From: an uncultured Myxococcales bacterium
Lineage (GTDB): Bacteria; Myxococcota_A; Polyangia; Polyangiales; Polyangiaceae
Assembly (NCBI GenBank): GCA_937949945.1
Contig: CALFEQ010000080.1
Coordinates: 1-64,000 of the forward strand
Length of the DNA stretch: 64,000 nt
Direction of reading: 5' to 3'
This document shows positions 8,712 through 18,020 of the stretch, piece by piece. A program made the translations under genes and the position numbers. The notes beneath the pieces were generated by a model. The model searched no databases and was not told the DNA's origin. It saw only the letters and a list, made by a program, of their open reading frames with translations. The stretch's first letter is position 1. The number at the start of each line of letters is the position of its first letter.

Positions 8712-10724
8712 GAGCGGCGGGCACGTCACGAGCAGCTCCTGGGCGATCCGGCGATCGCCGAACATGACGACCGCGCCGCCCTTGCCCGCGCGCGCCGTCG
8801 CAGGCGCCGACCCTGCGCCGAGGACCTCGGTGGGGAACAAGAAGTCGCCGGAGCTGACGACGCCCGTCACCACGTCGTCCTTCACGAGCTCGAGCTCGCC
8901 GATGCCGACGAGGAGCAACCCGGGCACGGGCTCGCCCGCCTTGACGACGATCTCGTTCGGACCGAGCGGCCGCATCTCGAGCCGCGACACGATCTCCTCG
9001 CGGATCGAGACATCGAGCCGCTCGCCGAGCGGACCGATCGTGATCCCGACGAGCGTCTGCACCTTGTCGGCCGCGGCGCGCAGATCGTCCTCGACCCAAG
9101 GCGTCGTGCGGAACGCCTCCGTGACCGCCGCGTCCGACCACGTCGCGACGGTGCCGCTCCCCTCCGCGCAGATGAGACGCATCGGGACGTTCTCGTCCGT
9201 CGTGCCACGCGATCGAAGGACGGCGCCCTCTCCGAGGCGGACGGCGGGCGCGTCGACGACGGTCGCCGCGACGTCGAACTTGCCCGACACGACGTACGCG
9301 AGGGCGAACGCGCTTATCTCTTCGCCTTCCGAGAGCGCATGGACGGTCGCTGCGGCCGCGAACTCCGTGCGCACGTCGTCGGGGAGATCGGCGAACGCCT
9401 CGACGTCGTCGAGGTTCAGCGTCTGCGTCGCAGCAGGCGCAGCAGGAGCAGCTTCCGGCGGAGCCACGCTCCTCAGCTCCTCCGGCGGAGGGACGTAAGC
9501 TTCGATGTCGGGCACCGCGACGTCCGCGTCGCTCTGCGCGCCGGCCGGGGCCTCGGCCTCGGCTTCGCCGGACGCCGCTGCACCTTCGACGCTCACGTCG
9601 CTCACCGTTTCGGCCGGCACCGCGGCGTCGGCCGAGCCCTCCGCGACCTCGACGTCCGCGTCGCTCGTCGCTTCGGCAGGCGCTGCCGCCTCCGCTTCGA
9701 CCGGGGCTTCCGCGACCTCGACGTCCGCGTCGCTCGCCGCTTCGGCAGGCACCGCAGGCTCGGCTTCGGAAGAAGCCTCCAGCACTTCGACCGAAGAGAC
9801 CTCCTCCTCGATCGCGTCGTCCGCGACGTTCGCGGCGACGTCGACGGGGGGCCGGATCGTCGCGACCTCGGCAGGCGGCACCGTGCCCTTCTCGGTCTCG
9901 CGCGTGCTCGCCTCGGGCGCCTTCGGCACGGGCGGTCGCGGACGGGGCGGCAGCGGCGGCGGCTTGGGCGGAGAGACCGCCGGAAACTGCGGACGCGACG
10001 CACGCTGCGGCGGAGGAGGCGGCGGGGGCGGCGGGACGGCGACGATTTCGGGGCGTTGCGCGAGCGCCTGCGGGCGGACGCTCGTGACGACCTCTTCGTC
10101 GTCGTCCGTCGAGCTCGCCGCCACGGTGGCGGTCGGCTTCGGCGCCGCCGCACCCTGCGCAGCCTGATCCGCCCAGGGATCGAACATGCCCGCGTGCACC
10201 TTCTCCGCGGGAGGCACGGACGCGCGGCTCGGACGGTCCTCGTCGGACTGTCCTTCGGACGGCTCTGCGGGAGGCGGAGCCTCGGGCGCCTGCGGTCGAG
10301 ACGCGGCGGCGGGAGGAGGCGGCGGCGGCCGCGGCGGCACCGGAGCAGCGACCTCCGCCCAAGGCGAAGCGGGCGACGCGGAGACCTCTTCGTCGGCTTC
10401 CTCGATGATCTCCTCGACTTCTTCGGCTTCGACGTCGAGCTCGGCCTCGCCTTCGACCGCGGCCGCAGCCTCGCCCTCCTCCGCGGCGGGACGCGCCTCG
10501 GACGAGTCGTCGTTGTTCGCCATCCACTCGGTGAGCTCGGCCGCGTAACGTGCCAGCTCGAGGGCTCGATCGTCGTCGTTCGCGTCTCCCGCAGCCTGCG
10601 CCGCACGACGCAACCAGACGAGCGCGTCGATCCTCTCACCGCGCTTCCACAGCGTGTCCGCCGTCTGGAGGCCCCAGACGACGTCTTCCGCGTCCGTGTC
10701 TTTGACAGGCGGGATCTCGAGCAT
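8688..10724 (-). CDS. Large protein with helical N-domain, low-complexity linker and two cNMP-binding-like domains
   Basis: 678 residues. The N-terminal 70 residues (AEDVVWGLQTADTLWKRGERIDALVWLRRA) look like a TPR-type helical hairpin. Residues of about 75-430 are low complexity: acidic Glu/Ala stretches, Pro-rich blocks, and four imperfect copies of a unit like PAEATSDADVEVAE. Two cyclic-nucleotide-binding-like barrels follow (about 440-540 and 555-678; the second has LRPLGPNEIVVKAGEPVPGLLLVGIGELELV-type strands). Whether the domains still bind a nucleotide cannot be told. It is the last gene of a three-gene minus-strand unit, 27 bp after the beta-propeller gene. Confidence 0.75.
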   Translation of the reverse strand: MLEIPPVKDTDAEDVVWGLQTADTLWKRGERIDALVWLRRAAQAAGDANDDDRALELARYAAELTEWMANNDDSSEARPAAEEGEAAAAVEGEAELDVEAEEVEEIIEEADEEVSASPASPWAEVAAPVPPRPPPPPPAAASRPQAPEAPPPAEPSEGQSDEDRPSRASVPPAEKVHAGMFDPWADQAAQGAAAPKPTATVAASSTDDDEEVVTSVRPQALAQRPEIVAVPPPPPPPPPQRASRPQFPAVSPPKPPPLPPRPRPPVPKAPEASTRETEKGTVPPAEVATIRPPVDVAANVADDAIEEEVSSVEVLEASSEAEPAVPAEAASDADVEVAEAPVEAEAAAPAEATSDADVEVAEGSADAAVPAETVSDVSVEGAAASGEAEAEAPAGAQSDADVAVPDIEAYVPPPEELRSVAPPEAAPAAPAATQTLNLDDVEAFADLPDDVRTEFAAAATVHALSEGEEISAFALAYVVSGKFDVAATVVDAPAVRLGEGAVLRSRGTTDENVPMRLICAEGSGTVATWSDAAVTEAFRTTPWVEDDLRAAADKVQTLVGITIGPLGERLDVSIREEIVSRLEMRPLGPNEIVVKAGEPVPGLLLVGIGELELVKDDVVTGVVSSGDFLFPTEVLGAGSAPATARAGKGGAVVMFGDRRIAQELLVTCPPLLEVFAGM

Positions 10725-10751
10725 TCAGGACTCGCTGCTTCCCACGGTAGA

Positions 10752-12119
10752 TCACGGCAAAAGCAAAGTCACGGTACCGGCTTCCGAAGCGACCACCAGG
10801 CTGCCGTCGGAGAGCATGGTGAGGGGAGCGTCGACGTCACCACCGGTATCGAAGCGCCACCGTTCCAGCCCGTCTGGACCGACCGCGTGGACCGCGTCGT
10901 CCTGACCGCCGAAGTAGAGCACGCCGTCCGCATCCTCGAGCGGCCCGCCGTGGATGCCGAACTCCCGCGCGCCGGTGCCACGGATGGCGAAAGCGCCGAG
11001 CACCGTCCCGTCGGGGGCGAGGCGGACGACCCTCGGAACGGGACCGTACGTTCCAGCGAGAACGTCACCGTTCCGTGCGATCGAAAGCGTGCCGCGCACG
11101 AAGCCGCGGACGTTCGTCCGCCACACGACGTTTCCTTCTCCGTCGAGCCGAACGACCTCGGCGGCGTCCGTCCCGACGTAGATCGCGCCGTCGTCGCCGA
11201 TCACCGGCGCGCCGTCGACGTCCGCGCCCAGGTCGACGCTCCACGAGAGCTTCCCTGCGGAATCGACGGCGTAGACCTTGTGGTCCTGGGAGCCGAAGAC
11301 CACGAGCCCGTCGTCCCGTACGGCCGGCGAGGTGAACACCTTTCCGCGAGCGGAGAACCGCCACGCGACCTCGCCGCGGCGCCGCATCGCGTAGACGTGC
11401 TTGCCCGCGGCGAAGAGGATGTTGCCGTTGCCGGCGATGACGGCGCCCGTGTCGGCCTCTCCGTCGACCTCGAGCCGAAAGAGCGGCTGACCCGCGGGAG
11501 TGAACGCCATCATCTTCTTCGCGTCGCTGCCCACGTAGATCGTGCCGTCGTCGTGCACGAGCGGCGTACCGTACGCGCGATCGCCGAGGTTCTTCGTCCA
11601 GCGTTCCGACCCATCGGCGCGATCGAGGGCGACGAGCTTCCCGCCGAGCGTGGCGACGTAGAGCGTCTGCTCGTCCGGCGACGCCGTGACCTGCGCGGCG
11701 ACCGGCGCGCCCACGGACACGCGAAAGCCGACGTTCGGAGCGCGTGGGCCGCGCGCCGCGGCACGATGCACGTGACGCGGGGAGCCGTGGATCATGCGGG
11801 GCGCACCCGCCGGGACGTGCGCGCTGGGCGGCGGGGACGGCCCGCGGAGCGGCATGTCGAACGGCGTCGCCGGAATGCCGCGATCGGCGCCGAGAGACGT
11901 CGTGATCGTGTCGTTCGAGCTCGGTGGCGCGATGGGCCGCTGCGCTCTCCGCGCCACGACGGCCGCCACCACGGTCGCGGTGAGGACCGTGATGGGCACG
12001 GCGCGAAGAATGGGCCGACTCGTCAGAAGCCTCCCGCCGGCACGGCGCCGCCTCGAGGCTTCTCCGATCCGTGAAGCCTCCTGGGCCCGTACGGCGCGGG
12101 AGCCTTCGCCGGGGGACAC
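10752..12119 (-). CDS. PQQ-type beta-propeller protein with N-terminal signal anchor
   Basis: 455 residues from GTG 12119, which lies 2 nt after the preceding stop; a shorter form from GTG 11999 is possible. A basic N-terminus and one hydrophobic segment (PITVLTATVVAAVVA) precede seven or so repeats of the PQQ/outer-membrane-assembly type, each with a pattern like GTIYVGSDAKKMMAF, SPAVRDDGLVVFGSQDHKVYAVD or APVIGDDGAIYVGTDAAEV. The propeller would lie in the periplasm. No residues for a redox cofactor are evident, so it is more likely a scaffold (BamB-like) or sensor than a dehydrogenase. Confidence 0.8.
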   Translation of the reverse strand: MSPGEGSRAVRAQEASRIGEASRRRRAGGRLLTSRPILRAVPITVLTATVVAAVVARRAQRPIAPPSSNDTITTSLGADRGIPATPFDMPLRGPSPPPSAHVPAGAPRMIHGSPRHVHRAAARGPRAPNVGFRVSVGAPVAAQVTASPDEQTLYVATLGGKLVALDRADGSERWTKNLGDRAYGTPLVHDDGTIYVGSDAKKMMAFTPAGQPLFRLEVDGEADTGAVIAGNGNILFAAGKHVYAMRRRGEVAWRFSARGKVFTSPAVRDDGLVVFGSQDHKVYAVDSAGKLSWSVDLGADVDGAPVIGDDGAIYVGTDAAEVVRLDGEGNVVWRTNVRGFVRGTLSIARNGDVLAGTYGPVPRVVRLAPDGTVLGAFAIRGTGAREFGIHGGPLEDADGVLYFGGQDDAVHAVGPDGLERWRFDTGGDVDAPLTMLSDGSLVVASEAGTVTLLLP

Positions 12120-12121
12120 CG

Positions 12122-12427
12122 TCAGCGCTTGCGTTGCTGCGCCGCGCGGAGCCGGCGCTCGGATTGGCGAGCCTCGGCGACGCCGATCGCGTGCGGGGCC
12201 TCGCCCGGCATGCGACGCGCGAGCCACCCGATGAGCGTGAGACCGGCGGTGCGTGTGGTCTCCGGCATGTGCGGCTCGCGGATCAAGCGAGTGATGTCGC
12301 TGATGAGGCGAGCGCGCTCGCCTTCATCCGGCATCTGATCGTCTCGGAAGGAACGCTCACCCGACGCCGCGCGGGATGCGTAGATGGCCTCGATCGTGAG
12401 CTCAGAAGCTTTGCGAGAAGAAGGCAC
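12122..12427 (-). CDS. Small conserved-looking protein of unknown function
   Basis: About 101 residues if begun at GTG 12427; the open frame reaches 12616 but the upstream part has poor composition. The body (MPDEGERARLISDITRLIREPHMPETTRTAGLTLIGWLARRM) is predicted helical and well balanced, and it ends in a basic tail (SERRLRAAQQRKR). It sits 2 nt before the beta-propeller gene, suggesting translational coupling. I do not recognise the family, and the start is uncertain. Confidence 0.5.
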   Translation of the reverse strand: MPSSRKASELTIEAIYASRAASGERSFRDDQMPDEGERARLISDITRLIREPHMPETTRTAGLTLIGWLARRMPGEAPHAIGVAEARQSERRLRAAQQRKR

Positions 12428-12847
12428 GAGAGAACGAGAGTGTACCTCTTTCTTGCGGCGCGTCGAGTTTGGGACCTTGCCCCACACACTCGGCTCGTTC
12501 GACCAGGCGCCGATGTCGGTGGAAAAGGCCCCCCGCTTCGATGTCGGGCTACGCCCGACCCTGCTCGACTCCGTGAGACTCACTCCGCGTCCTCCTCTCC
12601 CGTCGGCAGACGGCATCGCGCCGTGCTGTCGTTTCGGGGTGCTCGTCAGGTTCCTTCGCTCGTCTCCACTCGACGGGTAGGTCGGGAGGTGCCTACTTTC
12701 GCAAAGTTAGGCGTGGTCCCACGACGCCGACCGTCGAGACGGCCGGCATAGCGCAACCGCCTGTACAGGCAAGTAGACAATCCACTTGCCCGGTCGATTT
12801 TGCTTGACTGGCGGCTCAGCCTTGGTCCGGAAAGTGCCTGTCGGGGA

Positions 12848-12875
12848 GGCTCCAGGCTCCAGGCTCCAGGCTCCA
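12848..12875. repeat. Heptamer array, GGCTCCA x4
   Basis: Four perfect tandem copies of GGCTCCA. An exact inverted set (TGGAGCC x4) lies at 13114-13141, so 28-bp arms could pair across a loop of about 240 nt. Confidence 0.95.
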
Positions 12876-13042
12876 GTGGCGCAAGCCTCCAGGATCACTG
12901 GAAAGCTTCGGGCTCCAGAGCTCGAGGAGAGCTCCACGTTCATCGATGATCAGCGCTCGAGCTCCTCTCGAGCTCGCCCACGCGTTGTCGGAACGCTCCC
13001 TCATGGGGGTGCGAGGGGCTCGGCTCGTCGACGGCTCCGATT

Positions 13043-13066
13043 CGGGAACGGGAACGGGGACGGGAA
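13043..13066. repeat. Hexamer array, CGGGAA x4
   Basis: Four tandem copies of CGGGAA, the third with one change (CGGGGA). It is a different unit length from the heptamer arrays on either side, and the only hexamer array noticed in the window. Confidence 0.85.
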
Positions 13067-13077
13067 CCGTGGCCCTG

Positions 13078-13105
13078 CTGAGGACTGAGGACCGAGGACT
13101 GAGGA
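13078..13105. repeat. Heptamer array, CTGAGGA x4
   Basis: Four tandem copies of CTGAGGA, the third being CCGAGGA. This is the same unit type, in the same orientation, as the arrays at 35458 and 59917. Confidence 0.95.
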
Positions 13106-13113
13106 TTGGCCCC

Positions 13114-13141
13114 TGGAGCCTGGAGCCCGGAGCCTGGAGCC
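13114..13141. repeat. Heptamer array, TGGAGCC x4
   Basis: Four copies of TGGAGCC, the second or third carrying one C for T change. It abuts the stop codon of the lipoprotein gene at 13148 and is inverted relative to 12848-12875. Confidence 0.95.
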
Positions 13142-13147
13142 TCTCTT

Positions 13148-13576
13148 TCACCTCGCATCGAGCGTGCGGCAGCTCTTTCCGATCTCCACACGCTTCATCC
13201 CACGCGTGACCCTCACCTTGATGAGCGGCTCGCCCTTCTCGTCGAGGAGCCACACGGTCTGGTTTCCCTCGTTGTCGCGCGGGCCGAGGATGGTGGAGCC
13301 CGGAGCGATCGTTCGGCCGCCGGCGTCCGGGGCCTTGGGATCCTCGGCGAACACGACCGTGACGACGTCGTCGCACGCGCTGTAGACCTCGAACGGCTTG
13401 CGGCTCCTCGCCGGAGCCGGAGGTGGCGCGGGCTCTTCGGCCGCGGGGGCTTCCTCTGCCGCCGGCTCGGGCGAGGGGACGGCCGGGGGAGACTCGGGGG
13501 CCTTCGCAGGCTCCTTCTCCCCGCAGGCGGCGAGCGTCGTGGCGAGAGCGACCAAGAGAGCCAGTTCCGAGCGCAT
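13148..13576 (-). CDS. Small lipoprotein with Pro/Ala/Glu-rich linker
   Basis: 142 residues from MRSELALL. The signal peptide ends in LAAC (Cys18). Residues 20-58 are a Pro/Ala/Glu linker (PAAEEAPAAEEPAPPPAPAR). A beta-rich domain of about 80 residues follows (FEVYSACDDVVTVVFAEDPK...GSTILGPRDNEGNQTVWLLDEKGE) with Cys residues near both ends that could form a disulfide. The family is not recognised. It lies 62 bp downstream of the first GH13 gene and could be cotranscribed with it. Confidence 0.8.
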   Translation of the reverse strand: MRSELALLVALATTLAACGEKEPAKAPESPPAVPSPEPAAEEAPAAEEPAPPPAPARSRKPFEVYSACDDVVTVVFAEDPKAPDAGGRTIAPGSTILGPRDNEGNQTVWLLDEKGEPLIKVRVTRGMKRVEIGKSCRTLDAR

Positions 13577-13638
13577 CGCGCGCGAGGGTAGACCATCGGG
13601 TCCATCGACGCGACGAGAAGATGCGCGCGGCGCCCGGG

Positions 13639-15693
13639 TCACTTCTGGACGAAGATGCGCGTCTGTCGCGGAGGGATCGTCACGGTCGGCCCCGTGGCGT
13701 CCGTCGACGTCACGAGGTCTTCGAGCGATCCGGCCGGCAGCCCCGAGACCTGCTTCGGCGAATCGCTCCGGTTGATCGCGACGTAGAGCGTGTCCCCGGT
13801 CGTCGAGCGGACGTAAGCCCACGTGTCCGCGTCCGCGTGGATCGTCGAACGAATGCCACGGCGGAGCGCCGGGTGCTTCGCGCGGATGTCGGCGAGCCGC
13901 TTGATGCGATCGCGAAGGTACGTCTGGTTGGCGTCGAGCCCGTCCCACTGCATGAAGCGGCGGTTGTCCGGATCGCCCGCCCCGGGCATGCCGATCTCGT
14001 CGCCGTAGTAGACGAGCGGCGCGCCGCGATTCGTGAACAGCACGGCGAAGCCGTTCGCGAGGCGCTCGTACGCCTCGCGCTCGGTGACCCGGCCGGGCTG
14101 GTTCGTCCACGCGCGATCCTTCCCGTCCGAGCCTTGGTCGCTCCACAGAGGCTCGTTCGCCGCGAGGTGGATGACGCGCGGCAGATCGTGGTTGCCGACG
14201 AACGTGCTCATGACGGCGCTCGCGCCGTAGAAGTAGTCGTTCGAGTCCATGAACGCGGCGAGCGAGCTCATGTCCATCTTTCGCATGAGCACGGCGTCGA
14301 CGATGTGCCGCCGCAGCGGGAAGTCGAACTGACCGTCGAGCTTCGTCGCCGGATCGACGTACTTCTTCAGGAGATCGCGGTTCCCGAAGTCGTAGGTCTC
14401 GCCCACCATGTAGAAGCGCTGGGGCGGGTCCTGGCTCGCGGTGATCTCCGTCCGGATCTTCGCCCGCAGCTCGGTCAGCCACGACATGTCGACGTGCTTG
14501 ATCGCGTCGGCGCGGAAGCCGTCGACGCCGGTCTGCTTGATCCAAGCGATCGCGTTCGCGACCGACCACGCGCGGGCCTCCGCGTTCGTGTAGTTCCAGT
14601 GCGGGAGATAGTCGGTGAACCAGCAGCGCTCCGCGTCCCCCTCCCACGAGCAGTAGGCACCGCCGCAGACGCAGTTCGGCGAGCCGTTCTTGCTGTTCGG
14701 CCAGAACCAATCGGGGTGGGCCGTGTAGATCGCCGAGCTCGAGTGCACGTGCACCATCGCGTAGTCGATGAGCACCTTGATGCCCTTCTGGTGCGCGGCG
14801 TCGACGAGCGCCCTCAGGTCGGCGAGCGAGCCGAAGCACGGCTCGGGGCGGATGTCCGTCGGATCGAGGTTGTCGAGCTTCGGCCAATAGCCGTGGTAGC
14901 CCGAGTACATCTTGTCTTCGCCGACGCCTCGACCGGGGACGTTCGGGTTGTCGAACGGCACCGTGATCCAGAGCGTGTTGACGCCGAGCTCGGTGAAGTA
15001 CCCCTCGTTGATCTTCCGGGTGACGCCGGCCCAGTCGCCGCCCTGGTAGTCGGCGATGGCGCCGCTGACGCCGGGCACCTTGCATCCGTCGTCGAGCGAC
15101 GGATTGCCGTTGAAGAAGCGGTCGACGAACACGAAGTAGATGACCGCGTCGCGCCAATCGAACACGCCCGGAGGGAGCTGCCCCTCCTCCTCGCAGATCG
15201 CCGGCTCGCACGTCTTTCCGGCGAAGGTGTTGTTCACGTTGCCGTTCGGGTCGGTGACCGTCGGCTGCGACTCGTCGACCTTCCAGATCGATCCGTCGAT
15301 CACGAACTTGTACTGAATCGGCTTCCCGAGCGGGATGCGGATCTCGGCGGTCCAGACGTCCCCTTGCCGCGTCATCGGCACGCCGACCTCCCAGGTCGAA
15401 GGCCCGCCGAAATCGCCACGGAGCTCGACGGAGGTCTCGCCGCCGTACGGATACGTGATCGTGTGCGCGCAGCGTTTCAGCTCCGCGGGGCACTCGACCT
15501 GCCCGGGCCCGCCGTAACCGCCGTAGGGATCGTTCCCTCCGGCGCCGGGATCGAACTTCGAAGGATCCGGCGGCTGTCCGTAGTCCGGGTTGTCGGCGTC
15601 CGAGGTCCCGCACGCGGCAGAGGCGGCGGCGAGCACGCCGGTGAGAGCGATGGCAGCGGCGAGACCTCGCAGGTTGTACGACATGTGGGACAC
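13639..15693 (-). CDS. GH13 alpha-amylase-family lipoprotein
   Basis: 684 residues. Lipoprotein signal with Cys28 (ASAAC), then an N-terminal starch-binding-like beta domain (about 75-160). The GH13 barrel shows region II GFRADAIKH with nucleophile Asp396, region III VGETYD with acid/base Glu432, and region IV FVGNHD with Asp503. Region I is atypical: DYAMVH (310-315) has Val where DxxxNH normally has Asn. Between regions I and II lies a Cys cluster, C-x-C-x4-C-x8-C (341, 343, 348, 357). It should cleave or rearrange alpha-glucans at the cell surface. A second GH13 lipoprotein gene lies 92 bp upstream. Confidence 0.93.
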   Translation of the reverse strand: MSHMSYNLRGLAAAIALTGVLAAASAACGTSDADNPDYGQPPDPSKFDPGAGGNDPYGGYGGPGQVECPAELKRCAHTITYPYGGETSVELRGDFGGPSTWEVGVPMTRQGDVWTAEIRIPLGKPIQYKFVIDGSIWKVDESQPTVTDPNGNVNNTFAGKTCEPAICEEEGQLPPGVFDWRDAVIYFVFVDRFFNGNPSLDDGCKVPGVSGAIADYQGGDWAGVTRKINEGYFTELGVNTLWITVPFDNPNVPGRGVGEDKMYSGYHGYWPKLDNLDPTDIRPEPCFGSLADLRALVDAAHQKGIKVLIDYAMVHVHSSSAIYTAHPDWFWPNSKNGSPNCVCGGAYCSWEGDAERCWFTDYLPHWNYTNAEARAWSVANAIAWIKQTGVDGFRADAIKHVDMSWLTELRAKIRTEITASQDPPQRFYMVGETYDFGNRDLLKKYVDPATKLDGQFDFPLRRHIVDAVLMRKMDMSSLAAFMDSNDYFYGASAVMSTFVGNHDLPRVIHLAANEPLWSDQGSDGKDRAWTNQPGRVTEREAYERLANGFAVLFTNRGAPLVYYGDEIGMPGAGDPDNRRFMQWDGLDANQTYLRDRIKRLADIRAKHPALRRGIRSTIHADADTWAYVRSTTGDTLYVAINRSDSPKQVSGLPAGSLEDLVTSTDATGPTVTIPPRQTRIFVQK

Positions 15694-15785
15694 GGACCTC
15701 CGTCAAGACCTCTAAGGTGGCCCAGGATGACCGATGGTCCAGCTTTGTCAACTCACGCCTGAGTTACGCCGTCGGGTCGGATCGC

Positions 15786-17927
15786 TCAGCGAGGCGCGCA
15801 TCCGCTCTCGGGCGCGACGTAGACGTGGACGCCGAACGGCTCGGCGCCGACGTGGAGGGTGCCGTTCGGCGTGACGGTCTCGCCGGTCACGACGTCGACG
15901 AGGCTCGTCAACCCGGGCGGGAGCGGGACGTCGACGGGGAGCGTCGGCCGGCGCGTGAGCGCGACGATCGCGATCTCGTCGTCGACCTCGCGCGCGAAGA
16001 CGAGGTGCTCGTCGTCCGCGAGCAACGTGCGGAGCGCTCCGCGACGGAGCGGGCGAGAGCAAGCGCGCGTGCGCCCGATCCTGCGCACGAGATCGCGCGT
16101 GAGGATCTGCTGCTCGATCAGCTCTTGCTCCGCCGGCATCACGCGGCGGCAGTCCGGATCGCTCCGTCCGGCGAGCCCGACCTCGTCGCCGTAATAGATG
16201 ACGGGAGCGCCCGGGAGCGTGAGCACCGTCGCGAGCGCGAGCCGCTGCTTGGCGTAGACGACCGGATCGATCGGCTGCGGAGGCGACGACCACGTGTCGC
16301 CGTCCGCGTTGCCCGCGCTCACGGAGGCGAAGCGCGAGACGTCGTGATTGCCGATCATGAGCCCCATCACGGCGCCGGAGCCCTCCCATGCCTTCTCGCC
16401 CGTGCGGAAGCTCTCCTCGATCGCGGAGAGCTTCGCCCTCTCGAGAGCGATCGCCTCGCGGATGGTCCACATGAGCGGGAAGTGGAAGCTGCCGTCGAGC
16501 CCGTAAGGGCCGAGGTCGTAGCGGAGGCTCTGGTAGCCGCCCGGACCGGTGAAGTTCTCGCCGAGGATGTACAGGGCGTTGCCCGGATGCGCGTACCTGC
16601 GGCGCGCCGCGGCCGCGATGCGCCGGGTCGCGGCCCGCGGCATCATCGGCACGGCATCGATCCGGATGCCGTCCGCGTCCCAGCGATCGAACCACCAGAG
16701 CACCTCGCCGGCGGCGGCGCGCGCGGCCTCCACGTTCGTCCAGTCGAGATCGGGTAGGTACGGCGCGAACCAGCACGTCTTGATGTGCGCGCCCCAATCG
16801 CACGAGCCCTGCCCGCAGATGCAGCCCTCCCGGAACCACGACGGGTGCTCCTTCACCCACGGGTGCTCGGCGTGCACGTGGTTGGGCACGACGTCGAAGA
16901 TGACGCGAATGCCGCGGGCGTGAGCAGCGGCGACGAAGGCATCGAGCTCGGCCTCCGTCGCGAACCGCTCGTCGATCGCGCGCGACGCGATCGGCCAGTA
17001 GCCGTGATAGCTCGTGTACATGCGCCCGTCGTTCCCGGGGAACTCGCCTTCCGGGTTCGCGTAGAGCGGCGAGAGCCAGATCGCCGTCGCGCCGAGCGCC
17101 TCGATCTCCCCGCTCTCGAGCGCCGCGCGGACGCCCGCCAGCGTGCCGCCGGCGCGTGCCGACGGGGACGACGGCGGCGGGAGCGGACCGTCCGCCGAGC
17201 GGAAGCGATCGATCATCACCTGGTAGACGATCGCGTCGCGCGGATCCCACGGCTCCTTCCCGCCCGAGTACGCGTCGATCCACACGGTCGCGCGCGCGTC
17301 CTCCGCCTCGACGCCGGCGACGTCCCGGGCGTGGAGCGTATACGTGTATTTTCCACGCGCCAGGTTCGACGCCTCGAGCGTGATCGCGCCGGTGGCGGGA
17401 TCGGCGCTCGCGACCCGAAGGGTGCCGCCGTCGCGCCCCGTCGCGACGATCGACGACGGATCGAGCTTCGCGCCGCTCGCGGCCGCCTCGAAGGCCACGC
17501 GGACGATCGCCGATCCCTCGGCCGTCGTCTCGACGCCCTCGACGCGCAGCGCGGGACGATGGCAGTCGGGCGCGATCGCGACGGTCACCTCGCGCCCCTC
17601 GTGCTCGCCCGTCATCGGCTCGTTCTTGTCGGTGAGCCACTTGCCGTCTTCGACGATGGCGTACGCGTACTCCCCCGGAGGGACGTCGATGGCGGCGACG
17701 CGCCAGCCGTCCGGTCGCGCTTCGGGCACCTTGCCCGGACGCTTCCAGCCGTCCCAGTCCCCCACGATCTCGACGTGCGCATCGGCGCTCGACGGCGCAT
17801 GCCAGACGACGAGCCCGCACCTGCGCGTCGGCGGCTTCGGCTCGTCGTCCGCGCTCGACGGCGAGCAAGCCGCCACCGCGAGGGCTACGACGAAGGGCAG
17901 ACGGAGAGCTCCGGTGGCGCGGGCCAC
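15786..17927 (-). CDS. GH13 alpha-amylase-family lipoprotein (second copy)
   Basis: 713 residues; lipobox VAAC with Cys21. The N-terminal half has a CBM48/AMPK-like beta domain (EIVGDWDGWKRPG near 53-65) and a second beta domain up to about residue 215. The catalytic barrel has region I DVVPNH (345-350), region II GIRIDAVPM with Asp424, region III LGENFT with Glu457 and region IV IGNHD with Asp529, all intact. The Cys cluster C-x-C-x4-C-x8-C (369, 371, 376, 385) matches that of the neighbouring enzyme. Likely a secreted alpha-glucan hydrolase acting together with it; exact specificity unknown. Confidence 0.93.
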   Translation of the reverse strand: MARATGALRLPFVVALAVAACSPSSADDEPKPPTRRCGLVVWHAPSSADAHVEIVGDWDGWKRPGKVPEARPDGWRVAAIDVPPGEYAYAIVEDGKWLTDKNEPMTGEHEGREVTVAIAPDCHRPALRVEGVETTAEGSAIVRVAFEAAASGAKLDPSSIVATGRDGGTLRVASADPATGAITLEASNLARGKYTYTLHARDVAGVEAEDARATVWIDAYSGGKEPWDPRDAIVYQVMIDRFRSADGPLPPPSSPSARAGGTLAGVRAALESGEIEALGATAIWLSPLYANPEGEFPGNDGRMYTSYHGYWPIASRAIDERFATEAELDAFVAAAHARGIRVIFDVVPNHVHAEHPWVKEHPSWFREGCICGQGSCDWGAHIKTCWFAPYLPDLDWTNVEAARAAAGEVLWWFDRWDADGIRIDAVPMMPRAATRRIAAAARRRYAHPGNALYILGENFTGPGGYQSLRYDLGPYGLDGSFHFPLMWTIREAIALERAKLSAIEESFRTGEKAWEGSGAVMGLMIGNHDVSRFASVSAGNADGDTWSSPPQPIDPVVYAKQRLALATVLTLPGAPVIYYGDEVGLAGRSDPDCRRVMPAEQELIEQQILTRDLVRRIGRTRACSRPLRRGALRTLLADDEHLVFAREVDDEIAIVALTRRPTLPVDVPLPPGLTSLVDVVTGETVTPNGTLHVGAEPFGVHVYVAPESGCAPR

Positions 17928-18020
17928 CGCGTCGTAGTAGCCGCCGATCCGGCGCCGCGCAAACGAGGCTCGGCCAGGCGCCCCGACGGGGCGCGCGACG
18001 GCGCCGCGCTCCCGCCGCCG

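Larger units (their letters stand above)
12428..13147. other. Repeat-rich intergenic region
   Basis: About 720 bp with no credible gene. It carries three heptamer arrays and one hexamer array listed separately, plus degenerate copies (for example GCCTCCAGG near 12884 and GGGCTCCAG near 12910). The outer arrays (12848-12875 and 13114-13141) are exact inverted copies of each other. Confidence 0.7.

Noticed and set aside
9339..12074. A 900-codon open frame antisense to the cNMP-like and propeller genes
   Set aside because: High-GC antisense artefact with repetitive Arg/Gly/Asp composition.
12848..13141. Heptamer clusters as a possible CRISPR array
   Set aside because: Units are 7 bp with no spacers and no cas genes.
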